A DNA stretch of 64,000 nucleotides from Hydrogenophaga sp. (GCF_018780075.1 NZ_JADMKB010000037.1:1-64000); one strand, 5' to 3'; shown: positions 26,698 to 36,261, counted from the first letter of the stretch. A program made the numbers and translations. Notes: generated by a model not told the origin, from the sequence alone.

Positions 26698-27833
26698 GCC
26701 TTGGCTCCTTTGCCCATGCGCAGTTTCTTGACCAGCCCCACCACACCCTGCGGCATCCACAAGGTGACGGCGATGAACAGCGCGCCCAGGAAGTACAGCC
26801 AGTACTCGGGAAAGCTCACGGTGAGCCAGCTCTTGGCGCCGTTGACGATGAAGGCGCCGATGATGGGGCCGACCAGCGTGGCGCGGCCACCCACCGCGGC
26901 CCAGACCGCGATCTCGATGCTGGCGGCGGTGCTCATCTCGCCGGGGTTGATGATGCCGACCTGGGGCACGTACAGCGCGCCGGCGATGCCGCACATCACG
27001 GCCGAGATCGTCCAGATGGTGAGCTTGTAGGGCAGCGGGTTGTAGCCGCAGAACATGACGCGGCTTTCGGCGTCGCGCACCGCCTGCAGCACGCGGCCGA
27101 ACTTGCTGTTGACCAGCCAGCGCGCCCAGAGGAAGAAGCCCAGCAGCACCAGGCCGGTGATGACGAACAGCGTCATGCGCATCTGCTGCGTGGCCAGCGG
27201 CATGCCCAGGATGCGCTTGAAATCGGTGAAGCCGTTGTTGCCGCCCATGCCGGTCTCGTTGCGGAAGAACAGCAGCAGCGCGGCGAAGGTGAGCGCCTGC
27301 GTGATGATGGAGAAATACACGCCCTTGATGCGCGAGCGGAAGGCGAAGTAGCCGAACACGAAGGCCACCACGCCCGGCACCAGCACGATCAGCGCCAGCG
27401 TGGCGATGAAGCTGTCCGACAGCGCCCAGTGCCAGGGCAGTTCCTTCCAGTCCAGGAACACCATGAAGTCGGGCAGCTCGCTCTTGTAGTTGCCGTCGGT
27501 GCCGATCTGGCGCATGAGGTACATGCCCATCACGTAGCCGCCGAGCGCGAAGAACAGGCCGTGGCCCAGGCTCAGGATGCCGGTGTAGCCCCAGATCAGG
27601 TCCATGGCCAGCGCGCAGATGGCGTAGCACATGATCTTGCCCAGCAGGCCGACCATGTAGTCGGAGAGATGGAACACGCTGCCTTCGGGCACCAGCAGGT
27701 TGAGCGCCGGCGCCACGGCGCAGACCATCAGAAGCGCGACCAGCGCACCGCTCCAGCCGGTGCGGGTGAGCAAGGGGCCGGCTTGCGGCAGGGTGACAGA
27801 AGGGGAAATGGCTTGTGTCGTCATGGTGTTCAT
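26694..27833 (-). CDS. urtC: Urea ABC transporter permease UrtC
   Basis: 379 residues, LivM-type permease with about ten membrane segments; DLIWGYTGILSLGHGLFFALGGY contains the family's LSLGHG motif. It contains the soluble loop around NYKSELPDFMVFLDW usual for UrtC. It overlaps urtB and urtD by four bases on either side, indicating tight translational coupling. Confidence 0.96.
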
Positions 27834-29422
27834 GCCTCTGCGCTGCGGCCCTTCATCGCGAAGATGCCCTGTGGGCGCTTCTGGATGAAGACGATGATGA
27901 AGACCAGCACCGCGATCTTGGCCAGCACTGCGCCGGCCCAGCCTTCGAGCAGCTTGTTGAGGATGCCCAGGCCCAGCGCGGCGTAGACCGTGCCGGCGAG
28001 CTGGCCCACGCCGCCGAGCACCACCACCATGAACGAGTCCACGATGTAGTTCTGGCCGAGGTCGGGGCCCACGTTGCCGATCTGGCTCAGTGCACAGCCC
28101 GCCAGGCCGGCGATGCCGGAGCCGAGCGCGAAGGCGTAGGTGTCGATGCGCGCGGTGTTCACGCCCATGCAGCTGGCAATCGGCCGGTTCTGCGTCACGC
28201 CGCGCACGAAGAGGCCGAGGCGCGTGCGGGTGATCAGCAGCGTGACGCCGATCAGCACGGTGGCCGCGAACGCGACGATGATGATGCGGTTCCAGGGCAG
28301 CGTGAGGTTGCCCAGCAGCGTGACGCTGCCGCTCATCCAGCTCGGGTTTTCCACGCCCACGTTCTGTGCGCCGAACAGCGTGCGCACGCCCTGCATCAGC
28401 ACCAGCGAAATGCCCCAGGTGGCGAGCAGCGTCTCCAGCGGCCGGCCGTAGAGAAAGCGGATCACGGTGCGCTCCATGGCCGCGCCCACCAGCGCCGAGG
28501 CCATGAAGGCCACGGGCAGGGCCGCGAGCAAATACCAGTCGAAGAGGCCGGGCAGCGCTTCCTTGAAGAAGGCCTGCACCAGCCAGGTGGCGTAGGCGCC
28601 GATCATGATCAGCTCGCCGTGGGCCATGTTGATCACACCCATCAGGCCGTAGGTGATGGCGAGGCCGAGCGCGGCAAGCAGCAGGATGGAGCCGAGGCTG
28701 ATGCCGGTGAAGGCCTGCGAGAGCGCGCTGCTCACGGCCAGGCTGCGGTCGAGCGAGGCCAAGGCGGCGCTGAGCGCGGCCTTCACGGCGGCGCTGGATT
28801 CGGCCTCCAGCTGTTTGGCGAGCAGGGGGCGCAGCGCAGGCTGGCCCATCTCGGCGAAGGTCTGTGCGGCGGCGAGGCGCTGCGCCTCGTCTTCGCTGGC
28901 GAGCTGCATGGCGGCGCGCGTCAGCTCCAGGCTGTCTCGGGCGGCGGGGTCGAGCTCACCCGCCAGGGCTTTTTCCACCAGCGGCAACTGGCTGGCGTCG
29001 GGTTCGTCAAAGGCGCTGCGTTGCAGCAGGGCGGCCGCTTCGCGCTGCGGGCCGGGATCGGGGCGGAACAGGTCGCGCACGGCGAGGGCCGTTTCCAGCG
29101 CGCCGCGGATGCGGTTGTTGACGATGGCGTCTTCGGCATCGTCTGCCGGGTTGACGGCCGCGCCGGTCACGGCGTCGGTGCCACTGCCGTCGTCGGCCAG
29201 GATGAGCACCTGCTCACCCTGCACCTTCACGGCACCGTTGGCCAGCGCCTGCATCAGCGCCACGGCCTTCTCATCGGGGGCCGCCGCGAGGCGGTTGAGG
29301 GTGGCGATGCGGGCATCGCTCTCACCCGCCGCCAGCGCGAGCGCGTCGGCGGGGGTCAGGGCTTGCACACTGGCTGCGCCACACAGGCACAGCAACACCA
29401 GGCAGGAACGCAGCCAGCGCAT
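27830..29422 (-). CDS. urtB: Urea ABC transporter permease UrtB with long N-terminal domain
   Basis: 530 residues. A signal-like N-terminus (MRWLRSCLVLLCLCGAASVQA) leads into a helical, probably periplasmic domain of about 200 residues. From about residue 230 there is a LivH-type permease (GSILLLAALGLAITYGLMGVINMAHGELIMIGAY). The extended form is known for UrtB. The N-terminal domain resembles HEAT-like helical repeats; its role in transport is not established. Four-base overlap with urtC. Confidence 0.95.
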   Translation of the reverse strand: MRWLRSCLVLLCLCGAASVQALTPADALALAAGESDARIATLNRLAAAPDEKAVALMQALANGAVKVQGEQVLILADDGSGTDAVTGAAVNPADDAEDAIVNNRIRGALETALAVRDLFRPDPGPQREAAALLQRSAFDEPDASQLPLVEKALAGELDPAARDSLELTRAAMQLASEDEAQRLAAAQTFAEMGQPALRPLLAKQLEAESSAAVKAALSAALASLDRSLAVSSALSQAFTGISLGSILLLAALGLAITYGLMGVINMAHGELIMIGAYATWLVQAFFKEALPGLFDWYLLAALPVAFMASALVGAAMERTVIRFLYGRPLETLLATWGISLVLMQGVRTLFGAQNVGVENPSWMSGSVTLLGNLTLPWNRIIIVAFAATVLIGVTLLITRTRLGLFVRGVTQNRPIASCMGVNTARIDTYAFALGSGIAGLAGCALSQIGNVGPDLGQNYIVDSFMVVVLGGVGQLAGTVYAALGLGILNKLLEGWAGAVLAKIAVLVFIIVFIQKRPQGIFAMKGRSAEA

Positions 29423-29432
29423 CGTCAGACCC

Positions 29433-30698
29433 TCACTTCTTCACGGGCATGTTGGCCTTGCCTTTGTTCTCGGCGATGTAGTCGCTCCAGGGATCGGCCA
29501 CCACCGGCCCCGGCGTCTTCCACACCACGTTGAACTGGCCGTCGGCCTTCACTTCGCCGATGAACACTGGCTTGTGCAGGTGGTGGTTTTCCTTGTCCAT
29601 CGTGGACGTGAAACCACCCGGGGCCTTGAAGGTCTGGCCGGCCATGGCGGCGATGACCTTGTCGGTGTCGGTGGACTTGGCCTTGGCGACCGCTTGCGCC
29701 CACATGTTGATGCCGATGTAGGTGGCTTCCATCGGGTCGTTGGTCAGCGGCTTGTCCTTGTGGCCGGCGATGCCCTTGGCCTTGGCGTAGGCGGCCCACT
29801 TCTTGGTGAACTCGGCGTTGGTCGGGCTCTTCACGCTCATGAAGTAGTTCCAGGCGGCCAGGTGGCCCACCAGCGGCTTGGTGTCCACGCCGCGCAGCTC
29901 TTCCTCACCCACCGAGAAGGCGACCACAGGCACGTCCTTGGCCGAGAGGCCGGCGTTGCCCAGTTCCTTGTAGAACGGCACGTTGGAGTCGCCGTTGATG
30001 GTGGAGACCACGGCCGTCTTCTTGCCGGCGGCCGCGAACTTCTTGATGTTGGCGATGATGGTCTGGTAGTCCGAGTGACCGAAGGGGGTGTACTCCTCCA
30101 TGATGTCCTCGTCCTTCACGCCCTTGGCCTTCAGGAAGGCGCGCAGGATCTTGTTGGTCGTGCGCGGGTAGACGTAGTCGGTGCCCAGCAGCACCCAGCG
30201 CTTGGCCGAGCCGCCGTCCTTGCTCATCAGGTATTCCACCGCGGGAATGGCCTGCTGGTTGGGCGCGGCGCCGGTGTAGAACACGTTCTTGGACAGCTCT
30301 TCGCCTTCGTACTGCACCGGGTAGAACAGCAGGTTGTTCTTCTCTTCGAACACCGGCAGCACCGACTTGCGCGAGACCGAGGTCCAGCAGCCGAACACGG
30401 CGGCGACCTTGTCCTGGTCGATCAGCTGCTTGGCCTTTTCGGCGAACAGCGGCCAGTTGGACGCCGGGTCCACCACCACGGGCTCGAGCTTCTTGCCGAG
30501 CACGCCGCCCTTGGCGTTGATCTCGTCGATGGCCATCAGGGCCACGTCCTTCAGCACGGTTTCCGAAATGGCCATCGTGCCCGACAGGCTGTGCAGCACA
30601 CCGACCTTGATCGTGTCGGCCGCGTGGGCCGAGAGGCCGAAGGCGCCCAGGGCGGTGGCGACCGTCAGGGCTTTGAGGGTGAATCGACGTTGCATCAT
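29433..30698 (-). CDS. urtA: Urea ABC transporter substrate-binding protein UrtA
   Basis: 421 residues with Sec leader ending AFGLSAHA. Type I periplasmic binding protein: TIKVGVLHSLSGTMAISE, FGCWTSVSRKSVLPVFE, LFYPVQYEGEE and WNYFMSV are hallmark UrtA sequences. Captures urea for UrtBCDE. First gene of a five-gene operon. Urea uptake complements the urea released internally from allantoate and feeds the urease encoded at 60.5-64 kb. Two adjacent ATG codons (30698, 30695) are possible starts. Confidence 0.97.
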   Translation of the reverse strand: MMQRRFTLKALTVATALGAFGLSAHAADTIKVGVLHSLSGTMAISETVLKDVALMAIDEINAKGGVLGKKLEPVVVDPASNWPLFAEKAKQLIDQDKVAAVFGCWTSVSRKSVLPVFEEKNNLLFYPVQYEGEELSKNVFYTGAAPNQQAIPAVEYLMSKDGGSAKRWVLLGTDYVYPRTTNKILRAFLKAKGVKDEDIMEEYTPFGHSDYQTIIANIKKFAAAGKKTAVVSTINGDSNVPFYKELGNAGLSAKDVPVVAFSVGEEELRGVDTKPLVGHLAAWNYFMSVKSPTNAEFTKKWAAYAKAKGIAGHKDKPLTNDPMEATYIGINMWAQAVAKAKSTDTDKVIAAMAGQTFKAPGGFTSTMDKENHHLHKPVFIGEVKADGQFNVVWKTPGPVVADPWSDYIAENKGKANMPVKK

Positions 30699-30821
30699 GG
30701 CGCTTCTCCAGGGGTTCTAAAAAACATCCGTTGGTGGGGTGACTCTGGCCGCCGGACCGCCCTCGCAAGAGGGATTCACAGCGGACACCGGGGATGCTAG
30801 GGAGAACCCTGAAGGGCGTAT

Positions 30822-30839
30822 GTACGCCGGGTGGCGTAC
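30822..30839. promoter_or_regulatory. Inverted repeat GTACGCC-GGGT-GGCGTAC upstream of urtA
   Basis: Perfect 7+7 inverted repeat with a 4-bp centre, 124 bp before urtA; a further partial GGCGTA lies just upstream at 30815. Candidate operator for a nitrogen regulator, not matched to a known consensus. Nothing else is recognised in the 243-bp gap apart from the terminator at 30884. Confidence 0.4.
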
Positions 30840-30883
30840 GCGGGGTGCGAGGTGTCTGGCAACCGGGCACCTGTGGTCGCCCC

Positions 30884-30916
30884 AAAAAAAAGGGCCATGC
30901 GTCGCCGCATGGCCCC
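30884..30916 (-). terminator. Rho-independent terminator for the ferritin-like/BON unit
   Basis: On the minus strand GGGCCATGCG-GCGA-CGCATGGCCC is followed by T8. It starts 26 bp past the ferritin-like stop and insulates urtA from the upstream unit. Confidence 0.9.
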
Positions 30917-30942
30917 AAGGAGGTTTGCGTCATCCCGAAAAA

Positions 30943-31500
30943 TCAGCCCTCGCCCGCCGGCATGCCTTCCAGCAAATCGGCCAGCTCGTCCGCGTGTTCC
31001 TCTTCCACCGCCAGGATCTGCTTGAGCAGGTCGCTGGTGGTCGGGTCCTGGTCGCCGAGGTAGCGCACCATGTCGCGGTAGCTGTCGATGGCGATGCGCT
31101 CGGCCACGAGGTTCTCGCGGATCATGTCGGGCAGCGTCTTGGCGGGCACGTATTCGGCGTGGCTGCGTTCGCTCAGGCTGTCGGGCGAGAAGTCGGGCTC
31201 GCCGCCGAGCTGCACGATGCGCGCGGCCAGCTGGTCGGCGTGGCCCTGCTCTTCGTTGGAGTGCACGAGGAACTCGGCGCCCACGCCCTGGCCGTGGATG
31301 CCGCGCGCCATGAAGTGGTGGCGCCGGTAGCGCAGCACGCAGACGATCTCGGTGGCCAGCGCCTCGTTGAGCATCTTCAGCACCTTGCTGCGGTCGGCGG
31401 TGTAGCCGGCGGTGACGGCGCCGCGTTCAATGTGTTTGCGCGCCTGGCTGCGCAGGTCTTCGACCGAGGTGAGTTTGTGGGAGGTATTCATGGTGGTCAT
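30943..31500 (-). CDS. Ferritin-like diiron protein
   Basis: About 185 residues; start ambiguous among GTG 31509, ATG 31500 and ATG 31491. Four-helix ferritin-like fold with four carboxylate/His-bearing helices: EALATEIVCVLRYRRHH, HSNEEQGHADQL, ENLVAERIAIDSYRDM, AVEEEHADELADLL. The two ExxH pairs and single Glu residues can form a diiron site. Related to the bacterioferritin/Dps-like group; likely iron storage or oxidative-stress protection. It overlaps the BON gene upstream by four bases if the GTG start is used. Confidence 0.85.
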   Translation of the reverse strand: MTTMNTSHKLTSVEDLRSQARKHIERGAVTAGYTADRSKVLKMLNEALATEIVCVLRYRRHHFMARGIHGQGVGAEFLVHSNEEQGHADQLAARIVQLGGEPDFSPDSLSERSHAEYVPAKTLPDMIRENLVAERIAIDSYRDMVRYLGDQDPTTSDLLKQILAVEEEHADELADLLEGMPAGEG

Positions 31501-31505
31501 GGTGT

Positions 31506-32090
31506 TCACTGCTTGATCATGAGTTCGTTTTTCACGCCCGTCGCGCCCTCGGCGGCGCTGGCGAGCTTGCCGGCCTGTTCGATCTGGTCCTGGCTGTTGA
31601 CGAAGCCGGTGAGCTGCACCTCGCCCTTGAAGGTGACCACGCTGATGTCGAAGCTCTTGATGGCCGGATCGGCCAGCAGCGCGGTCTTGACGCGGCCGGT
31701 CACGGAGGCGTCGTCGATCTTGGTGCCGACGGTGGTCGTGCCGCCCTTCAGGGTCACGCCGTTCTCGACGTCAGTCACGCCGGCCACGGCGCGGGTGAGG
31801 GACACGGCCTGGTCGATCTGGGCCTGGCTGTCCACGAAGCCGCTGAGCTGCACGACGCCTTTGCGGGTCTCGACCTGCAGGTCAAAGGACTTCACGAGCT
31901 CGTCGGCCAGCAGCAGCGACTTGACGCTGGAGGTGATCACGGTGTCGTCCACCTGGGTGCCCAGGGTGATGGGCGGCGCGGGCGTGGCCACGACCTCGGG
32001 TTCGGCGGGTTTGCTGCAGGCGCCGAGCAGGGCCAGGGCGCTCAGGCTGGTCACCAGGACGGCGGTTCGGATGGGGTGGCGAAGGGTCAT
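31506..32090 (-). CDS. BON-domain lipoprotein (OsmY-like)
   Basis: 194 residues. Signal peptide with lipobox LLGAC near residue 25, then two BON domains (about 45-115 and 120-190), each with a GVVQLSGFVDSQ or GEVQLTGFVNSQ turn. Probably an envelope-associated, stress-related phospholipid-binding protein. Co-transcribed with the ferritin-like gene, which supports a stress role. Confidence 0.88.
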   Translation of the reverse strand: MTLRHPIRTAVLVTSLSALALLGACSKPAEPEVVATPAPPITLGTQVDDTVITSSVKSLLLADELVKSFDLQVETRKGVVQLSGFVDSQAQIDQAVSLTRAVAGVTDVENGVTLKGGTTTVGTKIDDASVTGRVKTALLADPAIKSFDISVVTFKGEVQLTGFVNSQDQIEQAGKLASAAEGATGVKNELMIKQ

Positions 32091-32117
32091 GAGGGTGCTC
32101 CTGAAAAAGGCAGAGGT

Positions 32118-32867
32118 TCAGCGGGCGAGGTAGCCGCCATCGACCGGGTGGTAAGAGCCGGTCACGAAGGACGCCCGCGTGGAGGCGAGCCACACCACCA
32201 GCTCGGCCACCTCTTCGGGCAGGCCGAGGCGGCCGATGGGGTGTGCGGCGATCAGCGCGGCCCGGGCGACGGGGTCGTCTTCGAGCGCGTGGACCATGGG
32301 GGTGTGGATGAAGCCGGGGCCGACCGCGTTGACGCGCACGCCCTGGCCGCTGTAGGCGATGGCGGCGGCCTGCGTGAGGCCGAGCACGCCGTGTTTGGCG
32401 GCGGTGTAGGCGGGCGCGGTGGCCATGCCCACCGCACCGAGGATGGACGCGGTGTTGACGATGGCGCCGCCGCCGTTGAGCAGCATGGCGGGGATCTGGT
32501 GTTTCATGCCGTAGAACACGCCCGAGAGGTTGACCCTGATCACCTCGGCCCAGGCGTCGAGCGGGTAGTCGGCCAGCAGCGCGGTGGCGCCGCCGATGCC
32601 GGCGTTGTTGCAGGCCACATCGAGGCGGCCGAAGTGCGCCATGGTCTGGTCCACCAGCGCCTGCGCGTCGTCGGGTTTGCCGGCGTCGGAGGCCGCAAAC
32701 AGGCCCTCGGCGCCGAGCTCGCGCGCCTGATTCAGGGTCTCGTTGCCCCCGTGGGCGTCCACGTCGGCCAGCACCAGGTGCGCGCCTTCGCGGGCGGCCA
32801 CGAGGGCGATCGCGCGGCCGATGCCGGAGGCGGCACCGGTGACGATCACCACTTTGTTTTTCAGCAT
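32118..32867 (-). CDS. SDR-family oxidoreductase
   Basis: 249 residues. Classical short-chain dehydrogenase: TGAASGIG for NAD(P), Asp in VLADVD favouring NAD, NNAG, catalytic Ser in NTASILG and YTAAK. Glucose dehydrogenase/3-oxoacyl reductase-like; substrate unknown. The neighbouring sugar-acid island suggests a sugar or uronate derivative. A perfect 12-bp inverted repeat lies directly before its start codon. Confidence 0.9.
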   Translation of the reverse strand: MLKNKVVIVTGAASGIGRAIALVAAREGAHLVLADVDAHGGNETLNQARELGAEGLFAASDAGKPDDAQALVDQTMAHFGRLDVACNNAGIGGATALLADYPLDAWAEVIRVNLSGVFYGMKHQIPAMLLNGGGAIVNTASILGAVGMATAPAYTAAKHGVLGLTQAAAIAYSGQGVRVNAVGPGFIHTPMVHALEDDPVARAALIAAHPIGRLGLPEEVAELVVWLASTRASFVTGSYHPVDGGYLAR

Positions 32868-32870
32868 GGG

Positions 32871-32899
32871 GGTCCATCCATCAATGAGATGGATGGACC
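32871..32899 (-). promoter_or_regulatory. Perfect 12-bp inverted repeat abutting the SDR start
   Basis: GGTCCATCCATC and GATGGATGGACC separated by five bases, ending three bases before the SDR ATG (minus strand). In RNA it would fold into a strong hairpin over the ribosome-binding region; in DNA it would be a classic dimer operator. No normal Shine-Dalgarno sequence is seen between it and the ATG. Confidence 0.6.
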
Positions 32900-32949
32900 T
32901 TAGGCGCCAGCGCGCGGTGCGTCTGTGCGCTGGCAGACCGAGCGCTGCG

Positions 32950-33918
32950 TCAGCCGGCCGGTGCGGGTGTGGCCGCGGCTTCGGTGGTCACGAGCCAGAT
33001 GCCCCCGCACACCATCGCCAGCGCGATCAGGTTGCGCCACTCGAACACCGCCTCGCCGAGAAACAGGGCCGAGAGCAGCGCGCCGAACACCGGGATCAGG
33101 AAGTTGAACACCGTGACCTGCCCCACCCGGTGGTGCTTGAGCAGCGCGGCCCAGAGCGCGAACGCCGCCGCCGACAGCACCGCCATGTAGCCCAGCAGGG
33201 CCAGCGACCCGGCGCCCCAGCCGGCGATGGCGCCGCCACCGCCCAGCCCGCCCAGCAGCAGCACCAGGCCGCCGATGGCCAGTTGCCAGGCGGTCATGAC
33301 CATCGGGTCCAGCCGCTGGGAGACGCGCTTGCCGTAGATGCTCGCGGCCGAGAGCACGAAGGCCGCAATGACGATGAAGCCTTCGCCCAGCAGGGTGAAG
33401 CTGGCGTCCAGCCCCTGCGCGCCGCGCAGGTTCACCACCATCACGCCCACGAAGCCGACCGCACAGCCCAGCGCCTTGCGCCGGCTCAGCCGGTCGTTGG
33501 CGTAGATGAAGTGCGCCATCAACACGGAAAAGAAGGTGCCGGTGGCGTTGAGGATGGAGCCTTTCACGCCGGTGGTGTGGGCCAGGCCGACGTAGAAGAA
33601 CACGTACTGCAGCGAGGTCTGCGCCAGCCCGAGCAGGGTCACCTGGCGCCACTGCGCGGGCGCCAGCGCCGTCACCGGTTTGCCCATCAGGCGCGCGATC
33701 ACCAGCAGCAGGCCGCCCGCGAGCAGGAAGCGCCAGCCCGCGAACACCAGCTGCGCGGCCGTGTCGCCGCGGGCGATGTCCAGCAGCGCGTAGCCGCCCT
33801 TGATCGCCGGGTAGGCACTGCCCCAGAGCAGGCAGCAGAGCGTGGCGATCCAGACCACGTGGCGTGGTCGGCTGAAGAATCGGGTGCCGTGGGCGTCGGG
33901 GGGGTGGCCGCTCAGCAC
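32950..33918 (-). CDS. EamA/DMT-family transporter
   Basis: About 322 residues with a GTG start at 33918 that overlaps the end of the aldehyde dehydrogenase gene. Ten hydrophobic segments in two EamA repeats (WIATLCCLLWGSAYPAIKGGY near the start; GSILNATGTFFSVLMA; FNFLIPVFGALLSALFLGE in the second half). Drug/metabolite transporter superfamily; likely exporter, substrate unknown. The start is uncertain because no good ATG lies near. Confidence 0.85.
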   Translation of the reverse strand: MLSGHPPDAHGTRFFSRPRHVVWIATLCCLLWGSAYPAIKGGYALLDIARGDTAAQLVFAGWRFLLAGGLLLVIARLMGKPVTALAPAQWRQVTLLGLAQTSLQYVFFYVGLAHTTGVKGSILNATGTFFSVLMAHFIYANDRLSRRKALGCAVGFVGVMVVNLRGAQGLDASFTLLGEGFIVIAAFVLSAASIYGKRVSQRLDPMVMTAWQLAIGGLVLLLGGLGGGGAIAGWGAGSLALLGYMAVLSAAAFALWAALLKHHRVGQVTVFNFLIPVFGALLSALFLGEAVFEWRNLIALAMVCGGIWLVTTEAAATPAPAG

Positions 33919-35384
33919 GGCACGCCGCCGCGCGCGAGCAGCCACGCCGGCGCGTCCTGCAGGCACACCGGCCGCAGGAATCGCTCCAGCGCGGCGTCGC
34001 CCACCGAGGTGGTCATGGGCGAGGTGCTCGCGGGCCAGGGGCCGCCGTGTTGCTGCGCCGCCGTGACGGCCACGCCGGTGGGCACGCCGGCGAACAGCAC
34101 ACGCCCGGCGATCTCGGTGGCGCTGCGCACGATGGCGCGGTGCGCGGCCGTGTCCTCGTCGGCGCCCCAGACGGTGACGGTGAGGCTGCCGCCCACGGCG
34201 GCCAGCACCTGCGGCACCTCGGCCGCGCTGGCGCAACGCACGATCAGGCTGCTCGGGCCGAACACCTCCTCGCGCAGTTCGGCGTGCTCGATGAAGCGCT
34301 GGGCGCTGACCTGCAGCAACTGCGGGCCGGGCGCGGGGCCCACGCCCTCGCCCTGCAGCAGGGGCGACGCGCCCGCGTCCAACAGCGCCTTGACGCCGGT
34401 GTCGAAGGCCTTGCGCATGCCGGCGGTCAGCATCGGGTGCGGCTTCTGCAGGGCGAGCGAGGGGGTCAGCTGCCCGATGAAGGCATCGGTCTCGGGGCCA
34501 TCCACCAGCACCAGCAGGCCGGGGTTGGTGCAGAACTGGCCGCAGCCCAGCGCGATGGACCCGGCCAGCGTCGCCGCCAGCTCGGCGCCCTTGGCGGCAA
34601 GCGCGGCGGGCAGCGCGACCAGCGGGTTGATGGAGCCCAGCTCGCCGTAGAACGGGATCGGGCGCGGGCGCGCGTTGGCCTCGGCCTGCAGCGCGGCGCC
34701 GCCGCGGGTGGAGCCCGTGAAGGCACCGGCGGCGATCAGCGGGTGGCGGATCAGGCCGACACCGACCTCGATGCCGGCGCCCTGCACGAAACCGATCAGG
34801 CCCGCGGGCAGGCCCTGCGCCTGCAGCACGCGCTGGATCATGGCGAACACCGCCTGCGACAGGCCGGGGTGGCCGGGGTGGGCCTTGACCACGACCGGGC
34901 AGCCGGCGGCCAGCGCCGAGGCGGTGTCGCCACCGAGCACGGAAAAGGCGAACGGGAAGTTGCTGGCCGCGAACATCGCGACCGGGCCCAGCGGCATGCG
35001 CTGGCGCACCATGGCCGGGTGGCCGGCGGGCGGGCCCCCGGCGACGGCCGGATCGTTCAGCACGGCAAAGGGCTCGCCGCGCAAGGCGATGTCGGCGAAG
35101 CGGCGCAGCTGGAAGGTGGTGCGGTCGAGTTCACCGTTGAGGCGCACCGGGCCGAGCGCCGTTTCAAGGTCGGCCAGGGGAACCAGCGTCTCGCGCTCGG
35201 CTTCCAGTCCGTCGGCCAGGGCGCGCAGCAGGGCCGCACGCTGTTCACCGCTGCTGCGGCCCCAGGCGTCGAAGGCGGCGTGCGCGGCGGTGGCGGCGCG
35301 GTCGATGTCCTGCGCGGTGGACGGGGTCAGGGGGGTGCCGTGGGCTTCGCCGGTGCGGGCGTTGATGGATTGCAGGGTGTTCAT
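33912..35384 (-). CDS. 2-oxoglutarate semialdehyde (2,5-dioxovalerate) dehydrogenase
   Basis: 490 residues. Aldehyde dehydrogenase oxidising 2-oxoglutarate semialdehyde to 2-oxoglutarate, the last step of glucarate/galactarate breakdown. Seen: cofactor motif FTGSTRGG, catalytic Glu in GELGSINP, catalytic Cys in GCGQFCTNPG, and MFAASNFPFAFSVLGGDTA, diagnostic of the type III enzyme. It receives the product of KdgD encoded at 42517. Divergent, via the regulator, from the udh operon. Confidence 0.9.
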   Translation of the reverse strand: MNTLQSINARTGEAHGTPLTPSTAQDIDRAATAAHAAFDAWGRSSGEQRAALLRALADGLEAERETLVPLADLETALGPVRLNGELDRTTFQLRRFADIALRGEPFAVLNDPAVAGGPPAGHPAMVRQRMPLGPVAMFAASNFPFAFSVLGGDTASALAAGCPVVVKAHPGHPGLSQAVFAMIQRVLQAQGLPAGLIGFVQGAGIEVGVGLIRHPLIAAGAFTGSTRGGAALQAEANARPRPIPFYGELGSINPLVALPAALAAKGAELAATLAGSIALGCGQFCTNPGLLVLVDGPETDAFIGQLTPSLALQKPHPMLTAGMRKAFDTGVKALLDAGASPLLQGEGVGPAPGPQLLQVSAQRFIEHAELREEVFGPSSLIVRCASAAEVPQVLAAVGGSLTVTVWGADEDTAAHRAIVRSATEIAGRVLFAGVPTGVAVTAAQQHGGPWPASTSPMTTSVGDAALERFLRPVCLQDAPAWLLARGGVPC

Positions 35385-35432
35385 GTTCCGGTGTCTGTTG
35401 GCAGAAAAGAAAAAAGGGAATGGTGGGAAGGA

Positions 35433-36215
35433 TCAGTTGTTCACGGCATCGTCGGCGGGCTGGGCCCGGCGCAGGCGCTCGCGGCTGTTGGAGAGGTGGG
35501 TGCGCATGGCCGCGCGCGCGGCCTCGGGGTCGTGGCGCCGGATGGCGTCGAGGATGCTCTCGTGTTCGTGGTGCACGCGCTCCAGGTAGGGCAGCCGCCC
35601 CTCGGGCGCGCTGGCGGCGGTCTTGAGCCGGGTGCGCGGAATGATCATGGTGCCCAGGTAGGTCATCAGGTCGGCGAAGTGGCGGTTGCCGGTGGCGCGC
35701 GCGACCTCCACGTGGAACTGGAAGTCCGAGGGCACGGCGTCGGAGTCGGCGTGGATCGCGACCTTGAACGCGGCCAGCGCCGCGGCCATCGCCGACAGGC
35801 TCTCGGGCGAGCGCCGCAGCGCCGCCAGCGCGGCCGCCTCGCTCTCCAGGCTGATCCGCAGCTCCAGCAGCTCGATCACGTCGGCCGCGGTGGCCACGTC
35901 CTCGGGCGCGATGCGGAAGGTGGCCTGCATGGCGCGCGGGGTCATGACGAAGGTGCCGATGCCGTGGCGCGTCTCGACCAGGCCCGAGGCCTGCAGGCGC
36001 GAGATCGCCTCGCGCACCACCGTGCGGCTCACGTCGAAGCGCCCCACCAGCTCGGACTCGGTGGGCAGCTTGTGCCCGGGCAGCAGCCGGCCCTCGCGGA
36101 TGTCGGCCCCCAGCGAGACCACGATTTCGGACACCAGGCCGCGCGCCCGGCGGGGGCGGTCCGGCACAGCGACCGTGACAGCGGTCTCCTCACCTAGGGT
36201 TTTCACGGGGTCCAT
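35433..36215 (-). CDS. FadR-subfamily GntR regulator of the sugar-acid island
   Basis: 260 residues from ATG 36215. Winged helix (about 27-95) with LPTESELVGRFDVSRTVVREA, then FCD domain with DFQFHVEVARATGN and HEHESILDAIRR supplying metal/ligand residues. Family members of this kind (UxuR/ExuR/DgoR-like) respond to uronates or aldonates. It faces udh across a 143-bp gap holding GTTGTCTGACAAC, a typical FadR-family operator; a second TTGTCTGACAA lies within udh. Likely a repressor relieved by a sugar acid. Confidence 0.88.
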   Translation of the reverse strand: MDPVKTLGEETAVTVAVPDRPRRARGLVSEIVVSLGADIREGRLLPGHKLPTESELVGRFDVSRTVVREAISRLQASGLVETRHGIGTFVMTPRAMQATFRIAPEDVATAADVIELLELRISLESEAAALAALRRSPESLSAMAAALAAFKVAIHADSDAVPSDFQFHVEVARATGNRHFADLMTYLGTMIIPRTRLKTAASAPEGRLPYLERVHHEHESILDAIRRHDPEAARAAMRTHLSNSRERLRRAQPADDAVNN

Positions 36216-36261
36216 GTTTTTTTCCTTGACAGCCGGCGTGCGGGTTTTCACAATCCGCCCA

